A DNA stretch of 8,330 bases, from assembly GCA_964516555.1 (NCBI GenBank), contig CAZFAI010000036.1:1-8330 (forward strand), given 5' to 3'. This document shows, piece by piece, positions 1 through 5,339 of the stretch. The notes under the pieces were generated by a model. It was not told where the DNA came from and ran no database searches. It worked only from the letters and a program-made list of their open reading frames with translations. The DNA comes from CAZFAI01 sp964516555 (GTDB lineage Bacteria > Patescibacteriota > Microgenomatia > UBA12405). Numbering within the stretch: position 1 is the first letter of the stretch; the number at the start of each line of letters is the position of its first letter. The position numbers and the translations under genes are program-made.

Positions 1-450
1 GCCAGGAAGGCCAGAGAGGAGGCAATTAGGAGAAAAAACAAAGGAAGCTTGGGAATTTATTGCGGGGCAGCAATTGAATTGTCAGGCGGAAAGGTGATAA
101 CAGGGAAAAACTCACCTTTATTGCATGCCGAGGCAGCAGTGGTTTTGAATGCAGTTAAAGTAATAGCCGGAATAGAAGACCAATATGAGCTAATATCGCC
201 TTCGGTGATAAAAGAAGTAAATTTATTGAATAAGAAGTTGGGGGATAAGTCCTGTTCGCTGGACTGTGCAGAAATGATGTTGGCCTGGGCGATTTCGGCC
301 CGGGATAATCCGTTGGCCAGAAAGGGGCTGGGGTGCCTGGGAGAATTAAGAAATTGTTTTATACATACAACTCATCAGCCATCGGCGGCTGATTGTAATT
401 TATTTCGGAAATTAGGGGTGTGGATGTCTACAGACGGCTTGGTAGTCTAG
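1..450 (+). CDS. DUF1846 (UPF0371) family protein, C-terminal part, 5' end outside window
   Basis: The reading frame is open from the first base, so only the last 149 residues are seen; the family is usually about 500 residues long. A TTG at 49 could be read as a start, but the frame upstream of it still encodes family-like sequence (ARKAREEAIRRKNKGSLG), so it is an internal codon. Family-like stretches are the Gly/Ala-rich segment followed by VITGKNSPLLHAEAAVVLNA, then VIAGI, and near the end the block ELRNCFIHTTHQPSAADCN followed by KLGV. The family is widespread in bacteria and has no settled biochemical role that I can state. It converges on rplL and ends 9 bases before a shared terminator. 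The family call rests on remembered sequence similarity; function is unknown. Confidence 0.85.
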   Translation, partial: ARKAREEAIRRKNKGSLGIYCGAAIELSGGKVITGKNSPLLHAEAAVVLNAVKVIAGIEDQYELISPSVIKEVNLLNKKLGDKSCSLDCAEMMLAWAISARDNPLARKGLGCLGELRNCFIHTTHQPSAADCNLFRKLGVWMSTDGLVV

Positions 451-459
451 AGACCAATA

Positions 460-488
460 AAAACCCCTCTTTTTATAAGAGGGGTTTT
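460..488. terminator. Two-way intrinsic terminator between the DUF1846 gene and rplL
   Basis: A perfect 12-base-pair stem (460-471 with 477-488) has a core of CCCCTCTT/AAGAGGGG and a 5-base loop. The A run on one side and the T run on the other give a U tract in both directions. It lies between convergent stop codons (450 on +, 507 on -), so it can end both the DUF1846 and the rplJ-rplL transcripts. Confidence 0.9.
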
Positions 489-506
489 GTATTTTTAGTA
501 AAAAAT

Positions 507-911
507 TTACTTTAAATCTACCTGAGCACCGGCTTCGGTGAGTTTGGTTTTAGCACTTTCAGCCTCTTCTTTTTTCATGGTACCAAGGACTGCCGGAACG
601 GCATCAACCATATCTTTGGCTTCTTTGAGGCCAAGATCAGGCTTGAATTCGCGGACTACCTTGATAACTGCGATTTTGTTGGCACCGGCATTGGTGATGA
701 CAACATCAAACTCGCTTTTTTCCTCGGCGGGAGCGGCGGCTTCGCCACCAGCGGTGGGAGCGGCGGCGGCGGCCGGAGCAGCAGCGACGGCTTGGACATC
801 GAATTTTTCTTCAAGAGCTTTAACTAATTCTGAAAGCTCGAGAACTGACAATTCAGAAACAGAATCGATGATCTTCTGTAATTTATCTGAAGTTTTTGTT
901 TGTTCTGACAT
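507..911 (-). CDS. rplL: Large ribosomal subunit protein bL12 (L7/L12)
   Basis: This is the stalk protein that forms multimers on L10 and recruits translation GTPases to the large subunit. Its 134 residues show the standard three parts: an N-terminal dimerisation and L10-binding helical domain (about 8-38), an Ala/Pro/Gly-rich hinge (about 41-65), and a globular C-terminal domain (about 67-134) with the conserved NAGANKIAVIKVVRE, GLKEAKDMVD and TEAGAQVDLK stretches. It is slightly longer than the usual 120-130 residues because of the hinge and a short N-terminal addition. It follows rplJ after 25 bases that are all A/T except one. No Shine-Dalgarno site precedes the ATG (only an A-rich run), so initiation is probably A/U-rich or coupled to rplJ. 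It ends at the two-way terminator 460-488. Confidence 0.97.
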   Translation of the reverse strand: MSEQTKTSDKLQKIIDSVSELSVLELSELVKALEEKFDVQAVAAAPAAAAAPTAGGEAAAPAEEKSEFDVVITNAGANKIAVIKVVREFKPDLGLKEAKDMVDAVPAVLGTMKKEEAESAKTKLTEAGAQVDLK

Positions 912-936
912 ATTCTTTTTAATTTTTAATTAATAA

Positions 937-1455
937 TTAATTAGCTTGTTGCTTGTCGGCTATGGCTTTGAGAACCAAGGCCAAGCGGGTCTGGTTATAT
1001 CTGCAGGCATACACAAGGCGTTGTAAAGGATTGGCTAGACCACCGATAAATTGGGCAGTGAGAACAGACTTTGAAGGAAGAGTCAAAAACCTTTTTAGTT
1101 CGTCGACAGAAAGAAGTTTATTTTCGAAGATGCCATATTTGAATTCGGTAAGTTCTTTGTCTTTGTTAACTTTGTCAATTTCCTTGAGGGGAGCGATTTC
1201 GTCTTCAATACAGAAGGTAATGGAGGTAGGTCCTTCCAATTTTTGGGGTAAGTCAATGCCTAATGATTGGAGAGCGCGGTTGAGAAGGGTGTTTTTGACA
1301 ACTTCCATCTGGCCTCCGGCTTGTTTAATATTATCTCGTAGAGCGGAAATATCTTCGGCGTTCAACCCTTGGTACTGAATGAGAGCGGCAGACTTAGATT
1401 GACTGATTTTTTCAGCGACTGCCTGGATTTGATCGATTTTTTGTTGTGTAGGCAT
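937..1455 (-). CDS. rplJ: Large ribosomal subunit protein uL10
   Basis: L10 anchors the L7/L12 dimers to 23S rRNA at the base of the stalk and, in bacteria that have an L10 leader, represses its own operon. Its 172 residues are a normal length. Family stretches are KSAALIQYQGLNAEDISALR (about 21-40), VVKNTLLNRAL (52-62), and the lPS...LTAQFIGGLANPLQRLV segment (about 126-148). The C-terminal helix (about 155-170, LALVLKAIADKQ) is the expected L12-binding region. The ATG at 1455 lies 15 bases after the T run of the leader terminator; the interval is A/T only and has no Shine-Dalgarno site. It is the first gene of a two-gene unit with rplL, driven by the promoter at 1577-1605. Confidence 0.97.
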   Translation of the reverse strand: MPTQQKIDQIQAVAEKISQSKSAALIQYQGLNAEDISALRDNIKQAGGQMEVVKNTLLNRALQSLGIDLPQKLEGPTSITFCIEDEIAPLKEIDKVNKDKELTEFKYGIFENKLLSVDELKRFLTLPSKSVLTAQFIGGLANPLQRLVYACRYNQTRLALVLKAIADKQQAN

Positions 1456-1465
1456 AATATTTTTT

Positions 1466-1494
1466 AAATTAAAAAACCCCGCTTGGAAGCGAGG
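1466..1494 (-). terminator. Leader terminator (attenuator) upstream of rplJ
   Basis: Read on the minus strand, CCTCGCT (1494-1488) pairs with AGCGGGG (1483-1477) around a 4-base loop, followed by six T (1476-1471) and more A/T. It lies between the promoter and rplJ, with no gene end to serve, so it is a conditional terminator and not the end of a transcript. The left arm CCTCG can instead pair with CGAGG of the L10-leader core (1522-1518), giving a simple antiterminator. On the plus strand no T run follows the hairpin, so it works in one direction only. Confidence 0.85.
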
Positions 1495-1517
1495 TGTAAA
1501 TTATTCCTGATTTACTG

Positions 1518-1564
1518 CCTCGGTAGGATGCTTCGACCCAAAGGGTACCTACGGTCTTCGGTTT
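1518..1564 (-). promoter_or_regulatory. Ribosomal protein L10 leader RNA
   Basis: The transcript reads AACCGAAGACC, then GTAGG (1552-1548), a small inner hairpin ACCC-TTT-GGGT (1546-1536), CGAAGCAT, CCTAC (1527-1523) and CGAGG. This matches the known L10-leader consensus (CCGAAGACnGnAGG ... CCUnCCGAGG), with the outer GTAGG/CCTAC pairing intact. In Bacillus and relatives the L10-L12 complex binds this element and lowers rplJL transcription; the terminator directly downstream fits the same mechanism. Recognition is from remembered consensus and from pairings I checked by eye. The presence of both leader and terminator makes autoregulation very likely. Confidence 0.88.
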
Positions 1565-1576
1565 AAGGATAGGAGG

Positions 1577-1605
1577 ATTATAAACGATCTTTCTCAAAGA
1601 ATCAA
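1577..1605 (-). promoter_or_regulatory. Promoter of the rplJ-rplL unit
   Basis: On the minus strand a -35 TTGATT (1605-1600) is separated by exactly 17 bases from a perfect -10 TATAAT (1582-1577). This predicts a transcript start near 1570 and a leader of about 115 bases before the rplJ ATG, containing the L10 leader and attenuator. The -35 box contains the TGA stop codon of the upstream glycosyltransferase gene (1604-1602), so the promoter abuts that gene with no spare sequence. This is the best sigma-70-type promoter in the window. Confidence 0.88.
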
Positions 1606-3110
1606 TGTTTTAGCGCTTGAGGGTAGTTAATAAAGAGGCGGTCGTAAATGGTTTTAGGGGTATATTGGTGAAAACCATAGTCGGAGAGCTCTTGTTTCGT
1701 TAGAGTGGAGAGATTGTAAAGAACATAGGCAGGGTCAGATGATTGGTAAAGGATTAATTCCGAGGGCGGGCAATAATCGGTTTCGTGACGGGGGTGACAG
1801 GTGCCGATTTTGAAGTCAGATGGGCTAATACGGTTATCTTTGTAGAGCAGGTAGAAGATGGGTAAGTTTAGCTGGTCGTTGGGAGAATTTTTGGTATAAA
1901 ATGAAAAATTACCTATGTGAGTTTGGTTGATTGGCTGTTTAAAGGCGTGGATGACGGGTGCCTGGGAATGAGTTTTCATGATTAAAAAATTTGAATAGAA
2001 GACGGTAGTGGTAGTTATTACCAAAAGAGCTTTAAAAAGATTTTTTTTGGTTTGAGAAAGCAACCAGAGGGAGAAAGCAGTCAGGAAGATAAAATAAGGA
2101 TGAAAAGTAATATGGTATTCCCGTGACCGAGCACCTTTGTAGTATCGAAGAATTATTACCTGAAATAAAAGCGATAAAACTAGTATAAAAAAGGAGGAGG
2201 GGAGCTTCCGGATTTTTTTGAAAAAAATTAGGGAGAGGACGAAGATGAGGATAAAAAGATAACCGGTTTCGGGGATAAAAGTGATTGTTTCACCCCAGAG
2301 AGACGGCCAAAAATCCCGAATATCAGTCAACCAGCGGACAGGGTAGTAAAACTTGTTTTGTCCTTGGGTATAAAAATTGTAAATGCTTGTTGACCAGGCA
2401 TAGTTTTGCTGGAAATCAAAAATGATTAGAGGTAAAAAGGAAAGCATAAGGCCGGTGACCATGTTTAGTGCCGTCAGGAGGCGTTTTTTGAAGGCTATTT
2501 TGTTTATTGTGAGACTCAGAGCCAGTAGGGTTAATAACCCCAAAGCCTGAAAGTGGCAGTTTATGGCAAAGCCGACACATAAAGCCTGAAAGAAACTATT
2601 TTTAAAATTGGGGTTGCGGGTGAACCTAACCATAAAAAGCAGTGACAGCGAAGCGAAGAAAGCGACAATGACAGTATTGAGCATATCTGATGAAAAGAAT
2701 ATTGATCCGGAGGAGATAGCAGCCAGGAAGGCGAAAATGTGGCCGGTGTGGTTGTTGCCTAAAGTTTTACCAATGAGAAAAAATATAATTATGGTTACTG
2801 CGGAGAGAAGTGTAAAAGCCACCCAAGGGCCAGTTGGTGTAGGAAAAATGAGGGTGGAGAGAATAATTATGTAATTATAAATTGGGCCAAAATTAAATGG
2901 ACCGGCTGAAGATGGAGGTCCGAGGAGGGGTAATTGTTTGTTTTTTAAAGCGTAGAGAGCGATGGAGGCGTCGCGGGCTTGATCCTGGTTGAGAATGTAG
3001 CGATTGGGGTAGTCGTAAAATCGGAAAAATAAGCCCAGGGCGATAATTATAATTAAGAGCCGGTTATGCTTGATGAAATTTAGCAATAAAGGCATAAGAA
3101 ATGATAGCAT
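1602..3110 (-). CDS. Membrane glycosyltransferase, GT39/ArnT-PMT-like (GT-C fold)
   Basis: A 502-residue polytopic membrane protein with about 10-12 hydrophobic segments between residues 17 and 376 and a soluble C-terminal part of about 120 residues. Right after the first membrane segment comes LNQDQARDA (40-48); an acidic residue (D43, with D47 nearby) in this first outer loop is the usual catalytic place in GT-C enzymes such as ArnT and protein mannosyltransferases. The family moves a sugar from a polyprenyl-phosphate carrier to an acceptor on the outer face of the membrane; donor and acceptor here cannot be told. The tail carries two cysteines (about 438 and 447) that could form a disulfide. 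The ATG at 3110 has no Shine-Dalgarno site; an in-frame ATG at residue 6 (3095) is a possible alternative start. Its stop lies inside the rplJ promoter. Exact subfamily is uncertain. Confidence 0.8.
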   Translation of the reverse strand: MLSFLMPLLLNFIKHNRLLIIIIALGLFFRFYDYPNRYILNQDQARDASIALYALKNKQLPLLGPPSSAGPFNFGPIYNYIIILSTLIFPTPTGPWVAFTLLSAVTIIIFFLIGKTLGNNHTGHIFAFLAAISSGSIFFSSDMLNTVIVAFFASLSLLFMVRFTRNPNFKNSFFQALCVGFAINCHFQALGLLTLLALSLTINKIAFKKRLLTALNMVTGLMLSFLPLIIFDFQQNYAWSTSIYNFYTQGQNKFYYPVRWLTDIRDFWPSLWGETITFIPETGYLFILIFVLSLIFFKKIRKLPSSFFILVLSLLFQVIILRYYKGARSREYHITFHPYFIFLTAFSLWLLSQTKKNLFKALLVITTTTVFYSNFLIMKTHSQAPVIHAFKQPINQTHIGNFSFYTKNSPNDQLNLPIFYLLYKDNRISPSDFKIGTCHPRHETDYCPPSELILYQSSDPAYVLYNLSTLTKQELSDYGFHQYTPKTIYDRLFINYPQALKH

Positions 3111-3120
3111 CTAGTAAAAT

Positions 3121-4150
3121 ATGTTAATGAAGGCTTGGCTAATAAAGATAGTAGTGGTGATGATACTGCTGGGAGGAACAGGAGTGGTGTATTGGAAATG
3201 GGGAATTAACCTAATGGAACCAAGGGGGATGGAGGTGGAAGAAACTGATAAATATTTGGAGAAATACGATTTTGATAGTTTAAAAAAGAGGGGTGGGATC
3301 GCCAGCAGGATTGAATTTGGAGGTGAGCCTGAAGGGGTTTCTTTAAGAANNNNNNNNNNAGGCGCGGGAAATGGAGATTGACAGCAAAATTTTTTATTTT
3401 TATTCTGAGGGTAAGAAAATTTCCGGGATGATGAATCTACCACATCCGGAAGAAAGTAGGAAGAAACCGGCAATAATTATGATTCGGGGGTATGCCGATA
3501 AGCCGGGGTATTATGTTGGATCAGGAAGTTGGCGGATGGCTGACAGGCTGGCAGAAGCCGGATTTATTACATTTTCGATAGATTTTTTAGGTTTCGGAGA
3601 ATCGGATTCAGAGAGTTTGGATATGATGGAGGCCAGGTTTGAAAAGGTGCCGGCAGTACTGGATCTAATCGAATCAGTAAAAAAGGTTGGCTTTGTAGAT
3701 GAAAACAGAATAGGTATCTGGGCTCACAGTAATGGTGGGCAGATTGCTTTGTCGGTGTTGGAAGTAAGTAGCGGATACCATCCAACCAGTTTGTGGGCAC
3801 CGATGACTAATCCGTTTCCCAAAAGTGTGTTGGATACGGCTTTAGACTTAAGCGATGGAGGTAAGGCAGTAATCAGTGCAATTGAAAATTTCGAATTGAA
3901 CCATGATAGTAGGAGGTATGCTTTTGAGAATTATTATCATTGGATTAGTGCACCAGTGACGATACACCAGGGAAGTGGTGATGTGTGGTGCGAGGTGGCG
4001 TGGCAGGAGGAGGTGGTGGAAGGCCTGAGAGAAGTAGGTAAAGATGTAACATTATATGTGTATCAGGGTGATGATCACAATTTAACAAAAAACTGGAAGG
4101 AAGTGGCAGAGAGGGATGTAGCGTTTTATGAAAGTACTCTACGAAAATGA
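3121..4150 (+). CDS. Membrane-anchored alpha/beta hydrolase, interrupted by a scaffold gap
   Basis: Two open segments either side of the 10-N gap form one gene. Segment one (3121-3349) encodes an N-terminal anchor (hydrophobic stretch from about residue 5 to 25) and a linker with KYLEKYDFDSLKKR. Segment two, in another frame of the drawn sequence, runs from the gap to the TGA at 4150 and begins AREMEIDSKIFYFYSEGKK. It has the alpha/beta-hydrolase order: IIMIRGYADK (oxyanion region), DFLGFGESD, the nucleophile elbow AHSNGG (Ser codon 3728-3730), an Asp in GSGDVW and a His in GDDHNL, which gives a Ser-Asp-His triad of the peptidase/esterase type. Its likely place is the outer face of the membrane; the substrate is unknown. 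The start may be ATG 3121 or ATG 3127. It is only 10 bases from the divergent glycosyltransferase start. An ATG at 3371 just after the gap is probably not the true start. Confidence 0.82.
3350..3359. other. Assembly gap (10 N)
   Basis: Ten N bases join two contigs inside the hydrolase gene. The coding frame before the gap (codon starts at 3121+3n) and after it (3371+3n) differ by one, so the true missing length must be a multiple of three if the flanks are correct and the gene is intact. Ten is therefore a placeholder, not a measured size. Confidence 0.98.
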
Positions 4151-4162
4151 AGATATTTAGGT

Positions 4163-4168
4163 TATAAT
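4163..4168 (+). promoter_or_regulatory. -10 box of a possible leaderless promoter for the kinase-like gene
   Basis: A perfect TATAAT ends 8 bases before the ATG at 4177, so transcription would start at or within a few bases of the start codon. The sequence between is CTGGTGGG; its G-rich part touches the ATG, too close to be a usual Shine-Dalgarno site. No good -35 box is seen at 16-18 bases. It lies in the 26-base gap after the hydrolase stop, so readthrough from the hydrolase is the alternative. Confidence 0.45.
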
Positions 4169-4176
4169 CTGGTGGG

Positions 4177-4752
4177 ATGAAAATAAATATTATCGGTCCT
4201 TCTTGTGTCGGGAAGACGACGCTGGCGAAATACCTTGAAAAAAAATATGAACTCTCGAACCTGGACTTGGATTTAATAATGATTGATCATGAAAAGAAGA
4301 ATGGTGTAGGAGAAATTAGCTTTCAAAAGAGAGATAAATATTTGCCGGATATTAAAGGATTTATGAATAAAAATAAAGATTGGGTTATCGAGGGAGTTTA
4401 TCCGGTTAAGGAAATATTTGATGAAGCAGATGTAATTATTTTTATAAAGTTATTTTTCTTAATTCCGATTGTCAGACAATGGAAGCGATATTTTACGGAT
4501 GAGTACCAAAGAAAAACCTATGGATTTTTGTCAAATATAACTTATTTAACTCCTGATATTGTACGTCAATACTTTTTTGTTAATAAGAATAAGATTGATA
4601 TTAACAATCCATTGGATTTTTCTGTCGGTAAGTGTCAAGAGGTATTAAGGAAATATCATCATAAAATGGTTTATGTAAATAAACCGATGTCTTTTAGAAA
4701 TTATGAATCGTTTTTGAAAAAAAAGGAATGCTTTGATTTTGACAGATGTTAA
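4177..4752 (+). CDS. P-loop nucleotide-kinase-like protein (adenylate kinase / topology-modulation family style)
   Basis: A 191-residue protein starting directly with beta strand and Walker A: MKINIIGPSCVGKTTLAKYL (GPSCVGKT at 7-14). Next come LDLDLI (30-34), where small kinases place a substrate-binding Asp, WVIEGVYPV (69-77), ADVIIFIKL (84-92, the Walker-B-like strand), and Arg residues in VRQWKRYF (99-106) suited to a lid. This order fits the small-molecule kinase group that includes adenylate kinase, shikimate kinase and the FlaR/topology-modulation proteins. The phosphate acceptor cannot be named. GC is about 30% by hand count over 4201-4740, against about 45% in the preceding hydrolase, which suggests recent transfer. 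It is followed after 17 bases by the deoxyribosyltransferase-like gene, probably co-transcribed. Confidence 0.75.
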   Translation: MKINIIGPSCVGKTTLAKYLEKKYELSNLDLDLIMIDHEKKNGVGEISFQKRDKYLPDIKGFMNKNKDWVIEGVYPVKEIFDEADVIIFIKLFFLIPIVRQWKRYFTDEYQRKTYGFLSNITYLTPDIVRQYFFVNKNKIDINNPLDFSVGKCQEVLRKYHHKMVYVNKPMSFRNYESFLKKKECFDFDRC

Positions 4753-4769
4753 TGAGATAATTCAACTTA

Positions 4770-5339
4770 ATGAACATATATTTTTCTGCATCAAGATTTT
4801 ATAAAAAAGAGTATTCCGATAATTACCAAAAAATAATTTCAGTGCTGGAAGGTTTTGGCGGGAAGATATATGATGGTTCGCAATCAAAGTTAGTTCCCAT
4901 GGGTTATAAGATGCCTCAGACGGAAAAAGAATTGTTGTATAAAGATTTAATTAAGAGGCTTGACCAGGCGGATATATGTGTTTTTGAAGCTTCTTATCCC
5001 TCTACTTTGCATATAGGTCACGAGATTACAATGGCAATTGAGAGAAATAAGCCGGTAATTGTGCTACATGTGAAGGACAGGGAGCCAATATTATTTAAAG
5101 GACTTAAAAGCGAAAAATTGTGGTGGATTGAATATAGTGATAAGGATGTAAGTGAAAAATTATTGGCAGCGATAGATGAAGCACGACGGAATATTGACGT
5201 CCGGTTTAACTTTTTTGTGTCTCCAAAGATCTTGAGCTATCTTGATTGGGTGGCAAAGAACAGAATGATCCCCAGATCGGTATTTTTGAGGAACTTGATA
5301 GAAAGAGAAATGAAAAAAGATAAAGAGTTTAAGGGTTAG
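4770..5339 (+). CDS. Nucleoside deoxyribosyltransferase-fold protein with ribbon-helix-helix-like C-terminus
   Basis: A 189-residue, two-part protein. Residues 1-140 resemble the nucleoside 2-deoxyribosyltransferase / deoxynucleotide N-hydrolase fold: MNIYFSASRF (first strand and nucleotide loop), ADICVFEASYPSTLHIGHEI (67-86), where E85 fits the catalytic Glu of the family, then AIERNKPVIVLH (89-100). These enzymes cleave or swap the base on a deoxynucleoside or its monophosphate. Residues about 143-182 (RFNFFVSPKILSYLDWVAKN, then PRSVFLRNLIEREM) have the strand-helix-helix pattern of ribbon-helix-helix DNA-binding or dimerisation domains. No Shine-Dalgarno site precedes the ATG. GC is about 36%. 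Its TAG stop overlaps the stop of the convergent MurF-like gene by 4 bases. The substrate is unknown; the tail could serve only for oligomerisation. Confidence 0.7.
   Translation: MNIYFSASRFYKKEYSDNYQKIISVLEGFGGKIYDGSQSKLVPMGYKMPQTEKELLYKDLIKRLDQADICVFEASYPSTLHIGHEITMAIERNKPVIVLHVKDREPILFKGLKSEKLWWIEYSDKDVSEKLLAAIDEARRNIDVRFNFFVSPKILSYLDWVAKNRMIPRSVFLRNLIEREMKKDKEFKG

Noticed and set aside
49..51. TTG as the start of the first gene
   Set aside because: Family-like coding sequence continues upstream to base 1, so the gene is cut by the window edge.
538..933. Long plus-strand open frame opposite rplL
   Set aside because: It is the antisense frame of a clear ribosomal protein gene; its Ala/Ser-rich product comes from the Ala-rich hinge codons.
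921..942. Palindromic TTAATTAATAATTAATTA-like stretch between rplJ and rplL as an operator or repeat
   Set aside because: Simple A/T composition makes such near-palindromes likely; a similar A/T spacer lies before rplA, fitting a translation-start role better.
953..1378. Plus-strand open frame opposite rplJ
   Set aside because: Antisense shadow of L10; no ribosome site and no recognisable protein features.
2722..2732. 11-base match GCCAGGAAGGC to bases 1-11 as a possible direct repeat around an insertion
   Set aside because: Several matches of this length are expected by chance in 8 kb, and neither copy lies at an edge of the inserted block.
3111..3473. Minus-strand open frame crossing the N run
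   Set aside because: It depends on the placeholder N bases and lies opposite the hydrolase, which has real motifs.
4177..5339. Toxin-antitoxin pair (kinase toxin with ribbon-helix-helix antitoxin)
   Set aside because: The ribbon-helix-helix-like part sits at the end of an enzyme-sized protein, the order and sizes do not fit known pairs, and the kinase lacks Fic or HipA motifs.
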